Assembly (NCBI GenBank): GCA_946533525.1
Contig: CAMNBW010000003.1
Span: 1 to 25,394 of the forward strand
Source: an uncultured Lachnospiraceae bacterium
GTDB lineage: Bacteria > Bacillota > Clostridia > Lachnospirales > Lachnospiraceae
DNA length: 25,394 nt
Direction: 5' to 3'
Within the stretch, counting starts at the first letter, position 1, and each line of letters starts with the position of its first letter. Both the position numbers and the translations under genes were made by a program. Below the pieces are notes generated by a model. The model was not told where the DNA came from. It did no database searches and worked only from the letters and a program-made list of their open reading frames with translations. Of the stretch, positions 6,401 through 14,051 are shown piece by piece.

Positions 6401-8208
6401 AAGCGCAGGGCTCGCACCTGCCTTTTAGCCTCCTCTGGCTTTCTTATATAGCAAAGCCTTGTCATCTCAGGCACGTACTCATAGGGCTCCCAGGTTATCC
6501 CCCTGTCCGCCCCGGTAATGCTGCCGACGTAGCTCCCCTCGGGGTAGGTATCCACCTGGGCGATATAGGGACTCCACCCCTCTCCCTCCTGCACGAGTCT
6601 TAAAATGTGGAAGCTCTGGTATATCCCGGGCTGATCCCCTGCCTTTACCAGGAGGTTGGCCCTGCTCAGGTCCTCGATGACGTTATTTAAGGACTGGCCC
6701 GTCCCCGTCATACCCCTTATATTGCGGGAGAAGATCAGGGAATGCACCGCCCGGAAGGCCCTTTTCCCGGCAATGGTGGCAGCCGTGTCCCAATATCTCT
6801 TAAGCTTTTCCGGCGCTTGGCGGGTTATCCCGACCCAGTTTGTAAAGCTCCATAGCCAGTTGTCGTCCGAGGTCTTGTCGTCGTCGTATTCCTCGATGTA
6901 ATAATTCAGGTTTTCCCTGTCGTCCCCGCTCATGGAATAGGTGTCCGCAATGAGCTGCACATCGGCGGCCCTGAAATGCCCCACCTGCTCATCGGGGAAG
7001 GACTCCGCCCCTATTATGACATTCTGGGTGCTGTTCCCGTCGTTGGTAAAGGGGGCATAGACGTGTCCGTAGCCGGCGGAGATACCCTCCCAGGAGTTCT
7101 CCCGGAAAAATTCCTCCTCCTTTCGGCTGGCCTCATCGGCGTTTTCATACTTTCCCATAAAGTCAAAAAACTGCCCGTTGATCGACTTCCACTTCTCGAT
7201 CTTCTTATCCACGTTTAAATCGGTCGAGGTGAATACCGTGCCGGAATCCGGGTCCAGGTTCCAGCGGTAGCACATGAGGGTCATATCCACAGTCCGGGAT
7301 TCCACATTCATCGGGGATTCCTTCGTAAAATACTGCAGCTCTATAAAGGTCTCGTAATCCCTGGACATCGCAACACTGCGGATAAGAGCGCTGGTGCTCT
7401 CCCCCATCTCCTTTTCCACCTTCTCCCTCTGCCCGCTTATCTGGTCGGCATAGGTCATGGAGACGACCTCCCTGCCCTCCGCGTTGTAGACCGTCCCGAT
7501 GCAGTTCTCGTCCATCAGGAAATATTCCTCCGCCCCGGCCACCTTGCTGACAAACCCTCTCTGCTCGCAGAAGATATGCTTATCCTCATTCTTTACGGCC
7601 TCGCTCACCGCGACCTTGCTCTCGTAATAAAGGGGCCGCCCCTCCTTCGCGGGGTCAAATTCCAGCTCAAAGGGCTTGGCCTCCATTACGCGGTAGGCCC
7701 CGGTCTCGGGATTATAGGACATCAGTATCTCAGCATCCAGCTTATAGTCGCTCCTCCTGCCGGTCACCTCCGTGAATCCGTTTAAGGAGGGCGAAGTGCC
7801 CTCCGTGGACTTGTAGGCGCGTATCTCCTCCGAGGAGATATAGGCCGGAGTGATGTAAAAATATACGAATTCTCCGTTGGAATTGTAGTCTAGGACCTCG
7901 AAGCAGGCCATGGCATCCGGCACGTTTTCGAGTCCCGGAAGGATGTAGAAGGCGTTTAAGCCCTCTGTCTGAAAGCGGGAGGTGTCGAAATCGATCTCCC
8001 TGAACTCCCCCGTCTGCACCCGGCCGTAGCTCTCATTGCGCGAAAGCGATGGAACCCTGTTAAAGCTTGCACCTGCGGCAGCCTCGCTCAGGCTCATGGG
8101 GCTCCCGATCGTGGAATCCCCTATCTGCCTTGCGAGACACCCCGTAAGGATCAGGCTTACGCACAGGATCATAATAAGGGCAGCCGCCCTGGCAAAAAGT
8201 CTGTGCAT
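3436..8208 (-). CDS. Giant lipoprotein of 1590 residues, T4SS-associated, unknown function
   Basis: The N-terminus has basic residues, a hydrophobic segment and a lipobox LTGC with lipidation expected at Cys24, so the mature protein should sit on the outer face of the membrane. The first ~560 residues are rich in short beta strands and aromatic turns, perhaps propeller- or Ig-like. Residues around 650-760 form a highly charged coiled coil (EELGEKLDEMVEDDKMSEKD and onwards). A second beta-rich part follows at about 800-1060, then a long helical C-terminal half. The last 35 residues repeat a degenerate KSGTVKDSDSAYESG-like unit. The start at ATG 8208 has GAGAGGCGG 5-7 nt upstream. It follows the pilin candidate after a strong terminator, so expression may be lower than the pilin's or come from read-through. 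A role as an extracellular scaffold or adhesin of the secretion machine is an inference. I recognise no enzymatic motif. Confidence 0.8.
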   Translation of the reverse strand: MHRLFARAAALIMILCVSLILTGCLARQIGDSTIGSPMSLSEAAAGASFNRVPSLSRNESYGRVQTGEFREIDFDTSRFQTEGLNAFYILPGLENVPDAMACFEVLDYNSNGEFVYFYITPAYISSEEIRAYKSTEGTSPSLNGFTEVTGRRSDYKLDAEILMSYNPETGAYRVMEAKPFELEFDPAKEGRPLYYESKVAVSEAVKNEDKHIFCEQRGFVSKVAGAEEYFLMDENCIGTVYNAEGREVVSMTYADQISGQREKVEKEMGESTSALIRSVAMSRDYETFIELQYFTKESPMNVESRTVDMTLMCYRWNLDPDSGTVFTSTDLNVDKKIEKWKSINGQFFDFMGKYENADEASRKEEEFFRENSWEGISAGYGHVYAPFTNDGNSTQNVIIGAESFPDEQVGHFRAADVQLIADTYSMSGDDRENLNYYIEEYDDDKTSDDNWLWSFTNWVGITRQAPEKLKRYWDTAATIAGKRAFRAVHSLIFSRNIRGMTGTGQSLNNVIEDLSRANLLVKAGDQPGIYQSFHILRLVQEGEGWSPYIAQVDTYPEGSYVGSITGADRGITWEPYEYVPEMTRLCYIRKPEEAKRQVRALRFTGDGVEVRQDGEPEKVLLELETLLQTSPETWTTLKYANFLNALMTHDLGEFYEELGEKLDEMVEDDKMSEKDAEKTKKSLEELDQERLSMSDRLNKALEDAQKAHEDKKLTDREYEQIYETIDRALNDLFRNPYLEGIENQLSEAASVLDQANRMMQGLTGGSTKRDMIDRIVELSNQIPEAYRESVLALCMGYVQRVDKLEPNSTVKSYRMKFPQGSGAIITEAGMGARTTGGRLSGAMQGVVLEGADNSGEELTRLTGYKSILGQSYFIEDTKIPGVAMDAAQITYRSPAGESKDTQIIVARTSEGVKIYKNKNRATDPNAQYAPLRFTNIDEAVERKVSEQKKEKKWPSGIDTRGYIPLDMLLTSGGYTRDTEGRTDEAVQEEISRLGEEHNELAPELPGVEDVSSPGYYRYSRFNGHLTSARNITLIGEDSAIICSVDSGTKLLHLNSGEVSNDMEGSYYRMFQKGRTEDFMLLGFGKTGKAYKDCDIAAAKVFKKTYSGEQVSDTLIQSFLNMLNQYAKDYLYRQFRTTINEEGQMENIDMSEDESTENKVQRALFDPASASYERALSEIAKAYEVTAVPEAVRERLMELRRRVAAVKPAIARVYELAGARSMATSPKRSDPYWRNLESRLTEASNLESFEDILVEIRMNEEVAGDLPKEQADKYREYRKVLDLSAQQGQVSVGDIFGDEGEKAAAEYGLEGVSGNELTQWLEEQGSASANEGKDETSRRAEYRREVLNDILADYIEHNREIKSVSSPNGEAQAAGALQSASDREAQRQKFIAYETQLLGLINPDNFVLSGEEYAGEFAEVINHGRNVLSGAPFEAMKKSLTEALPDIDSVWRLEELIIKEKIRTQSGYQSYLSWLEDYEERAAYDELPESLQSIGGISTNQVNEVLIGQDRIRYLRQSAAYKSIIGDIKNDEAVREMLSQRKITWEDYLDSVIINSGAGIVKDESGTPKESPYKSGTVKDSDSAYESGSVQ

Positions 8209-8235
8209 CTTCCGCCTCTCTCATTTTAGAATGTT

Positions 8236-8297
8236 ATAAAAAGGGGGTGCCGCTTTAGCAAAAATTTTGCACATTTTCTGCTTATTGCGGCACCCCC
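8236..8297 (-). terminator. Strong intrinsic terminator after the pilin gene
   Basis: An 11-bp perfect stem pairs GGGGGTGCCGC (8243-8253) with GCGGCACCCCC (8287-8297), and on the minus strand it is followed by TTTTTAT. The loop holds a smaller palindrome, GCAAAAATTTTGC (8258-8270), which can form an inner hairpin. It lies 20 nt past the stop of the pilin candidate and 35 nt before the giant lipoprotein gene, where it can separate high pilin expression from the downstream gene. Confidence 0.88.
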
Positions 8298-8317
8298 GTA
8301 TTAATATGTACTTCTGA

Positions 8318-8746
8318 TCAATAAGAAGGATTGATGTTGCCGGCGCCGCTGCCTCCCTTATTCGCGTTGACCCAGGCAATGAGCTGAGGAAGCATGATTC
8401 TCATGACCACGATGAGTACGAAAATCAGGAAAAAGCCGATGATCGCATTCTTTAAGGCCATCTTTGCCTTCTCTCTCTCCTGAGGCTCCTCTGCCTTTGC
8501 CAGCTTTACTCCCAGGAATACGCAATATATCGCTCCCAACGCAGCCACAACACTGATAATGGGTCCTAAGAGTGAGTTAATGAGATTGACCACCGGAGTC
8601 GCTGCTCCTGAAAAATCCGGATTAGCTCCGTCTGGCTTCTTGTCCTCCTCCGCCAGTACGCGCAAGGGGCTTGCAAGGGCAGCGCTTGCCGCCGTCATCC
8701 ATACATACGGACAACGCAATTTCTGTAAAAATGTTGCTTCTTTCAT
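8318..8746 (-). CDS. VirB2/TrbC-like pilin or channel subunit
   Basis: 142 residues with a cleavable signal sequence (hydrophobic 15-30, likely cut after RVLA near residue 32), a short linker, and two hydrophobic segments (about 50-78 and 97-122) separated by a charged loop AKAEEPQEREKAKMALKN. This is the layout of Gram-positive VirB2/TrbC-type conjugation pilins, including the Mbov_0395-like family. The C-terminus is Gly/Ser/Asn rich. The start at ATG 8744-8746 has AAAGGAG 7 nt upstream, and a strong terminator follows, as expected for an abundant structural subunit. The gene closes a run that begins with the 112-residue basic protein. The family assignment rests on topology and motif feel rather than a search. 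Confidence 0.85.
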   Translation of the reverse strand: MKEATFLQKLRCPYVWMTAASAALASPLRVLAEEDKKPDGANPDFSGAATPVVNLINSLLGPIISVVAALGAIYCVFLGVKLAKAEEPQEREKAKMALKNAIIGFFLIFVLIVVMRIMLPQLIAWVNANKGGSGAGNINPSY

Positions 8747-8777
8747 CTTGTTTCTCCTTTCGGTTTACGTTTATTGT

Positions 8778-9674
8778 TTATAGGATCCGCATACTTCTTC
8801 CGGCAAAGGCTGTTATCAGCGCCGCCGCAATAAGAAGAGCGGTAAAGAAATATATAAAATATCTGGGAGGAACGGACCCGTCATAGGTCAGCAGGAATTC
8901 ATATTCCCTTTCGTTTCCCGCCTCATCGGCTGCCACCAGGCGATATCTCCCCGCCTCCGTGAGCACCCCCTCATTTGCTATCTCTTCATTTCCGAAATAC
9001 ACCCTGACCGTCGCTTTCGCCTCGGAGGGCTTAAAGCTCACCGGCCCCTCTACGGTCTCCTTTCCTATATCCCTGTCAAAGCTTATACCGGGAGGAGTGC
9101 TGTCCCTTAAGAAGGAAAAGCTCCAATCCGGTACTCCGGGACTGGTGAAGGTCAGCTCATATACCCCGTCCCTGCGGGCTTCATAGACCCTGTCGTTTTG
9201 AAGCTCCTGTTCCAGGCCATTGAAGCGCACCGAGCTTATCTTAAAGAAGACCGGCGCCGGAATGAGATCCAGCCTCCTTGGAGCCCCGCTCATAACTACC
9301 GTAAAGCCCGCCGGATGATCGTCCCTTAAGCTCCCGAGCGCGGTCTTTCTTTTAGAAGATACATTAAAATACCAGCTCCCTGGAATATCCGCCTTAAACT
9401 CATAGAGCTTTTCTTCATCCTTTGTCAGGATCTCGCCGTCTCTTTCGAGGCAGCTTATCCAGCTTCCGTTTTCACAGAGCACCGTCACTGCTGTATTTGA
9501 GCAGCCTCCCAGAGGAACCTCCATCAAAAAGGCTGTGCCGTCCTCCTTCGTATAGCGGTATCTGCCCGAGGAAGCATCGAAGGAAAGTTTAAGCTCCTCC
9601 GCGGCATAGGCCTCCCGGCTTGAACCCAGGCCCATGACAAGGACAAGTGCCATCAGGCAAAACAGCCTTTTCAT
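8778..9674 (-). CDS. Secreted Ig-like surface protein with C-terminal membrane anchor
   Basis: 298 residues: a signal peptide (about 1-24, ending in EAYA), an extracellular beta-rich region, and one C-terminal membrane helix (about 270-290) with a short basic tail. The last Ig-like module has GVLTEAGRYRLVAADEAGN and ends with TYDGSVPP. It closely parallels the last module of the larger protein at 17479-19125 (VTQPGKYTIYVYDTAGN, LIYDGTQP). The start codon overlaps the stop of the previous gene (ATGA at 9671-9674), so translation is probably coupled. It likely stands on the cell surface around the T4SS channel next to the pilin. There is no sortase motif. Adhesion or channel stabilisation are possible roles but unproven. 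Confidence 0.8.
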   Translation of the reverse strand: MKRLFCLMALVLVMGLGSSREAYAAEELKLSFDASSGRYRYTKEDGTAFLMEVPLGGCSNTAVTVLCENGSWISCLERDGEILTKDEEKLYEFKADIPGSWYFNVSSKRKTALGSLRDDHPAGFTVVMSGAPRRLDLIPAPVFFKISSVRFNGLEQELQNDRVYEARRDGVYELTFTSPGVPDWSFSFLRDSTPPGISFDRDIGKETVEGPVSFKPSEAKATVRVYFGNEEIANEGVLTEAGRYRLVAADEAGNEREYEFLLTYDGSVPPRYFIYFFTALLIAAALITAFAGRSMRIL

Positions 9675-10009
9675 CCCATGGAGCCCAGCATAGGCAGATT
9701 TTCCGCCTGCCTTTCTCCGCTCCCCGCCTCACGGCTCCTCTGTCTGCCGGAGCGGAGGGCTTTATCCTTAACGGGCTGACCCTGAGCGAGCCTCGACTGC
9801 CTTTCTATCTCTTCTAGCTCCTTTAGGTTTATCCGTCTGACCTTGGGGTTATTGCCGCTTCTTAAGGCGGCATCTGAGTCGCGGCTGCCTGCCGTTCCGG
9901 GACGCTTCGGCTTATATCCTTCCGTCATCCGCCTTTCCCGCTCTCCCTCCAGGTCGCTTAATTCCTTTTCCCAGAGGGCCCGGTTCTTTGCGCTGTCAAA
10001 GTAACCCAT
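9671..10009 (-). CDS. Small basic, probably disordered T4SS-operon protein
   Basis: 112 residues, no signal peptide and no membrane segment. A helical, charged N-terminus (FDSAKNRALWEKELSDLEGE) is followed by a long Arg/Lys/Ser/Gly-rich region with RRINLKELEEIERQSR in the middle. It starts at ATG 10007-10009 with a strong AAGGAGG site 5 nt upstream and overlaps the next gene by 4 nt. A conserved 38-nt element ends 25 nt upstream of the start. It may be a cytoplasmic assembly factor, an adaptor or a nucleic-acid-binding protein. I do not recognise a named family. Confidence 0.7.
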   Translation of the reverse strand: MGYFDSAKNRALWEKELSDLEGERERRMTEGYKPKRPGTAGSRDSDAALRSGNNPKVRRINLKELEEIERQSRLAQGQPVKDKALRSGRQRSREAGSGERQAENLPMLGSMG

Positions 10010-10034
10010 CCCGCCTCCTTCTATCTCTCACCTC

Positions 10035-10072
10035 TCATCAATATATACGGCTGTATTCAAAATTATCGCCTC
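10035..10072 (-). promoter_or_regulatory. Bipartite 38-nt conserved element, copy B
   Basis: On the minus strand it reads GGCGATAA, 11 nt, then GCCGTATATATTGATGA, the same layout and spacing as copy A at 2645-2682. It occupies most of the gap between the STAS gene stop (10076) and the start of the basic-protein gene (10009), so it could drive the unit of basic protein, Ig-like protein and pilin separately from the upstream T4SS genes. Its identity as a promoter or operator is an inference from position and conservation. Confidence 0.5.
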
Positions 10073-10075
10073 GGT

Positions 10076-10348
10076 CTACTCAATATTTAAAAATCGCGAA
10101 TAGCCCGTAACGTCGAAGATCTCCTTGACCGAGCCCGGCACGTTTATAAGCTTCATGGAGCCTCCTGCCTTAGTGAGCTTTTTCTGGGTGGCAAGCACCG
10201 CCCTCAGGCCCGCGGAGCTTATGTACTTATTCTCCGCAAAATCCAGGGTAAGCTCTGTTACTCCGTTTGCGAGCAGCCCCTCCAGGTCGTTTTGTACCGT
10301 CTTTGCATTTGTCGCGTCCACCCTGGGCGCAAAGGTATAGGTTTCCAT
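10076..10348 (-). CDS. STAS-domain protein, anti-anti-sigma-like
   Basis: 90 residues that make one STAS domain of the SpoIIAA/RsbV type. The core LTLDFAENKYISSAGLRAVL carries a Ser pair (44-45) at the position phosphorylated in SpoIIAA by its partner kinase, followed by the usual KLINVPGSVKEIFDVTGYSRF. Such proteins bind an anti-sigma kinase and free a sigma factor when dephosphorylated. It starts at ATG 10348 with AGGAGG 8 nt upstream and lies inside the T4SS gene run, after the solute-binding lipoprotein. No partner kinase or PP2C phosphatase is visible, so the partner is outside the window or absent. A link to the sigma factor at 2935 is possible but unsupported, since STAS switches usually act on SigB/SigF-type rather than ECF sigmas. 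Confidence 0.9.
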   Translation of the reverse strand: METYTFAPRVDATNAKTVQNDLEGLLANGVTELTLDFAENKYISSAGLRAVLATQKKLTKAGGSMKLINVPGSVKEIFDVTGYSRFLNIE

Positions 10349-10397
10349 TTTTATCTCCTCCTTATGATTTGAAAACTGATTTTCATTTTCAAAAAAT

Positions 10398-11192
10398 CTA
10401 TTGCTCTTTCTGCTCTTCCTGCTCTCCCTGTTCTTCCTCTTCGGCCCCGCTGCCCTGATCTAAGCCGATAAGGGCGTTGTAGTACTGGGAGATGGCCTCG
10501 TCCACGGCTCCCTTTAGCTTTGAGTTCGCCGGCATTATGGCTACATAGGTCTCCGTAGGGCTTGCGTAGAGCTCCTGAGCCTGCAGGTTGTCCGATATGA
10601 GACTCATGGCCTCCCTCTCGTTGACCAGGGCCGCCCTGACGGCTCCGCTCATCACCGCCGCCGAAAGGCCCTCCATATCCGTAAAGCTCTCCCTCTCCAC
10701 CTGCTCGATGCCGCGAATCCTGTCGGCAAGGGGCTCCACGCTGAACGAAAGCCCCACCTTTGCGCCGCTAATCTGCTCAAGGCCGTTCATATATTCAAAT
10801 TTCGGTGCGACGATGAATACCGACCCTCTGCCATAGGTACGGGACACCGTAAGCCCCGAATTTCTCGGGTCTGTCTCGGGTATCCTGCCAAAGCCTATAT
10901 CAAACCGGCCATTGCTGACCCCTGTAAAAAATTCGTTCACATCCTCGATCACCGTTAACTGCGGGGTCACTCCCATGGTTCGGGCCATGCCATTTGCCAG
11001 CTCGATCTCTATCCCCGTGAGAGTGCCGTCCACATAGCCCGCAAAGCGGTCGTCCCCGTTTATAATGGCGACGTTTAATATCCCTGTCTCCGCAGTCTGC
11101 CCCTGCTCCGAAGCCCCCGAGGAGCCGCCGCAGGAGGTCAAAAGACTTAGCGCCAGACAGGCGCATAAAAATACAGCTGATAACTTTTTCAT
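10398..11192 (-). CDS. Family-3 solute-binding lipoprotein
   Basis: 264 residues from ATG 11192, chosen over an upstream in-frame GTG (11216) because AAAGGAG sits about 10 nt before the ATG. The signal peptide ends in a lipobox LTSC (Cys21). The rest matches the periplasmic-binding fold of polar amino-acid transporters: LNVAIINGDDRFAGYVDGTL, GIEIELANGMARTMGV, and GRFDIGFGRIPETDPRNSGLTVSRTY. In this family the ligand is held between two lobes, and the usual T-x-x-R ligand site is only partly kept (TDPR). The C-terminus is a Glu/Gln-rich tail (EEEEQGEQEEQKEQ). No permease or ATPase for an importer is nearby, and it lies between virB4 and a STAS gene, so it may act as a sensor or surface subunit rather than in uptake. 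Confidence 0.88.
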   Translation of the reverse strand: MKKLSAVFLCACLALSLLTSCGGSSGASEQGQTAETGILNVAIINGDDRFAGYVDGTLTGIEIELANGMARTMGVTPQLTVIEDVNEFFTGVSNGRFDIGFGRIPETDPRNSGLTVSRTYGRGSVFIVAPKFEYMNGLEQISGAKVGLSFSVEPLADRIRGIEQVERESFTDMEGLSAAVMSGAVRAALVNEREAMSLISDNLQAQELYASPTETYVAIMPANSKLKGAVDEAISQYYNALIGLDQGSGAEEEEQGEQEEQKEQ

Positions 11193-11222
11193 ATATGATC
11201 TTCTCCTTTGATTCACGGCGCC

Positions 11223-14033
11223 TTAAGTCATAGTAAAGAGCGCCTCTATCCCGTCTCCGGCGACGATGTCCACATTCGTCCTCTCGCCCGGGGAGGTTAT
11301 CACAAAGGCGCGGCCGCGTCCGTTATTTATAATGTCGTCCTGCTCACTTTCGTTTATCGCCCCGGCGTTCTCATAGAGCTTTATGAGGTCCGTCATATCG
11401 TTCGGAGAGAGCGGGAAGATAAAGCTGTACTGGCTGGCGTTGATGATAGCCGTGGACTTTCTCGCAAGCTCCTCCGTTCCGACGAAGTCCTTGATATTCT
11501 GGGTAATGACTATCTGCATGCCGTTGTACTTTCTGATGCGCTTCGCGAGCTGGAACATGAAATCCAGGGCTATGGGGTACTTATCGTCGATAAATACGTG
11601 GGCCTCGTCTATGACTATTATGATCTTGCGGTTTGCGCCGTAGGTCATATTGTATTCGCGGTTCTTTATGATCTCGTTGTCGAGCCACTTTAAGACCAGA
11701 AGCATCTGGGCGTTGGCTATAGTGCCGTTCTTATTGGCCAGAAGGGACTGGAAGTCGAAGACCACGAAGTTTTCATCCGTAGTTATGGTGGCCTCGCCGT
11801 TCCACAGCACCGAATCCCGTCCTCCATCGGCAAACTTGGAGATCGACGCCATAAGCGTCCTCAATATCCCCTTGGTGTACTCGTTATCAGAATAGTTGGT
11901 CTGGAAGGCCTCCAGAATGTCGTCGTATAAATCGTCAAAGGTCGGGTAGTCCGAGGGCGAAAGCTTTGAAAGGTCCGTATCCTGGTCTATCCCCCTCGAG
12001 GTGTACATGCTCGTGGTCAGGGAATTTAAAAATTCCAGGGCCTCGGGGTTTATTCCCGGCAATATCTGACGGTAAAATTCCTCCAAAAACTGCAGGTGGG
12101 TCGAAAAGCTCGTGGCCGCCGCAGCGCTCTCGGCCTCCTCTATGGCCTCCGGGTCCTCGTCCTCGTCGTCGCTTAGGGAGGTTATTATATGGAATGGATT
12201 TAGCCGCCCCTGGGTGGCGCTTCCGACGTCTATTATCTTTCCGTTAAGCCCCGCCGCCATTCTTGTGTACTCGTTCTCGGGATCTAAGATAAATATCTTG
12301 GAATCCTCGGCTGCGAGCTGGGCTAATATACTCTTCGTGGCATAGGACTTACCTGAGCCGGACTTTCCGATAATGACCGTATTGGAGTTGACCCTCTCGG
12401 AATCGCGGCGGAAGAAGTTTACAAATACCGGCACTCCTGCCGAGTTGCCGATATATAGGCCGTCCTCGTCGCATAGGCTCTTGAATACGAAGGGAAATAC
12501 CGCCGCACAGGAGGTGGAGTGAATGCCCCTCTTATAGCGCTCAAAGGCGTCGAAGCCCGATACTGCCAGCGAGGAATAGGCCTCAAACTGCTGCATGAAC
12601 ATATCCGTGACCCTGAAGCCCTCCTCCGAAAAGCTCTGCCTCACCCTCTTCTTGGCCGAGTTGGGGTCAGTCTTCCCCTTTCTGTACTGGGCCACCTTCC
12701 TCTGCTCCGTAAGCTCGTAGTCGTTGACCTGCACAAAGAGGTTTACGTTGAGAAGGGTCTCATTCTCCCCCTGCAGGGACCGCAGGACCGTAGCCAGGGC
12801 CTTGATCTGTGTATCGAGGTCGATTATCCGGCTGGCCTTTCCTGTATTGTTCCTCTGGTCACGAAGCTCCTCCAGGGACCGGTCGATCTGGCGCACTCCC
12901 TTGGAGCGCTCTATCGGAGTCATCTTCATAACGAGCTTGGTACCCACGGTGTTGAACATATTCGCGCCCCAGGCGTTCCCCACCAGCACCGGATACTCGC
13001 GCAGGCGGAAATTGTGGGTTATAAGCCCGTCGTATTCCACCGTCCGGGTGCCCACCTTTATCTCATCCGGCAGTATCCATTTCAGGTAATCCGCAGGGTC
13101 GAGCCTCTGGGCCTGCCTTTCGTCAAAGTTATAGCCATAGTTATACTTTAAAAATACCGCCAGCTCGCTTCCCTTAAGCTGCCTGCACTCTATGCTGTTG
13201 GAGGCGAAGTCCCTTATGGTCTTCTCAGCCTGGCTCTGAATGAGCTCCCTGTCCTTATGCAAAAACATCAGGTAGTGAAAGGGCATGTAGACCTTGTCTC
13301 TGAAATCTATGCGCTCCAGCTGATTTATCCTGTCCTGGATGATCCCCACCCTTATGGTCAGCTCCTCCTTGGAGAAGATGCCGTTAAGGTAGGCCTCCTT
13401 AAGCTCCTCGAGCTTTTTATTCTCGCTCATTATGAACTCGTCGTAGATAACGGGCTGGTCCAGCTTTACAAGGTTTATGGTCTCGTCCTCCGCCGCGGTA
13501 CGCAGTATCCCGCCGAATACCCTGTCGATAAGGCTGTCCTGCCTGAATTCCGTGTAAAACCTGAACTCGACCGAGGGGATATTTACCACTACCGCGCTGT
13601 ACTTATCCCCGAACTCTATAAAATTGCCGTCGATCCCGGTAAAGGGGGTGATGTCCTCCACTGAAAGGGCATTGTCCTTAGGCTTCGCCCTTTTCCTGCT
13701 CTTTTTACCGCTGTTTTTGCTGCCGCCGCCCTTCTCTTCCCTGGTGCCTGAATCCGCCTCGTCCTGCGTGCTTCTTTTGTAAAAATGCCTGGGACGTCCA
13801 AGGTATCTCAGGGCATAGAGCACCAGCAGATAACCCTTGTCGTCCCCGAAGGGGAGGACGAGCATCACCGTTATCGCCAGCACCAGCCCTGCGAATATGA
13901 GCTTTCCGGGGAGGTTCGATACCACAAAGCTTAGGGTTATAAGGATACCCAGGGCACCGACTATGACATCCACCACCTCAACGCCGCGGAAAAGCTCCAT
14001 TCTTACATTTGTTCTCTTAGGAATAACTCTCAT
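11223..14033 (-). CDS. virB4: T4SS ATPase VirB4 with fused PrgI/VirB3-like N-terminus
   Basis: 936 residues. The first ~65 contain two hydrophobic helices (about 19-38 and 44-62) after MRVIPKRTNVRMELFRGV, the layout of PrgI/VirB3, followed by a Lys-rich linker (about 85-115). The rest is VirB4/TraE: an N-terminal domain to about 500, Walker A GKSGSGKS at 556-563 and Walker B with DEAH at 809-812. It powers assembly of the secretion channel and pilus at the inner face of the membrane. It begins 18 nt after the second VirB6-like gene and is followed by the solute-binding lipoprotein gene. The fusion of VirB3 with VirB4 is known in Gram-positive and some other T4SSs. Both ATPase motifs look intact. 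Confidence 0.95.
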   Translation of the reverse strand: MRVIPKRTNVRMELFRGVEVVDVIVGALGILITLSFVVSNLPGKLIFAGLVLAITVMLVLPFGDDKGYLLVLYALRYLGRPRHFYKRSTQDEADSGTREEKGGGSKNSGKKSRKRAKPKDNALSVEDITPFTGIDGNFIEFGDKYSAVVVNIPSVEFRFYTEFRQDSLIDRVFGGILRTAAEDETINLVKLDQPVIYDEFIMSENKKLEELKEAYLNGIFSKEELTIRVGIIQDRINQLERIDFRDKVYMPFHYLMFLHKDRELIQSQAEKTIRDFASNSIECRQLKGSELAVFLKYNYGYNFDERQAQRLDPADYLKWILPDEIKVGTRTVEYDGLITHNFRLREYPVLVGNAWGANMFNTVGTKLVMKMTPIERSKGVRQIDRSLEELRDQRNNTGKASRIIDLDTQIKALATVLRSLQGENETLLNVNLFVQVNDYELTEQRKVAQYRKGKTDPNSAKKRVRQSFSEEGFRVTDMFMQQFEAYSSLAVSGFDAFERYKRGIHSTSCAAVFPFVFKSLCDEDGLYIGNSAGVPVFVNFFRRDSERVNSNTVIIGKSGSGKSYATKSILAQLAAEDSKIFILDPENEYTRMAAGLNGKIIDVGSATQGRLNPFHIITSLSDDEDEDPEAIEEAESAAAATSFSTHLQFLEEFYRQILPGINPEALEFLNSLTTSMYTSRGIDQDTDLSKLSPSDYPTFDDLYDDILEAFQTNYSDNEYTKGILRTLMASISKFADGGRDSVLWNGEATITTDENFVVFDFQSLLANKNGTIANAQMLLVLKWLDNEIIKNREYNMTYGANRKIIIVIDEAHVFIDDKYPIALDFMFQLAKRIRKYNGMQIVITQNIKDFVGTEELARKSTAIINASQYSFIFPLSPNDMTDLIKLYENAGAINESEQDDIINNGRGRAFVITSPGERTNVDIVAGDGIEALFTMT

Positions 14034-14051
14034 TGCGTCAGGTCATCTCCG

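Noticed and set aside
12519..13664. Long plus-strand open frames opposite virB4
   Set aside because: Antisense to intact VirB4 coding sequence with conserved motifs; open only because of GC-rich codon use.
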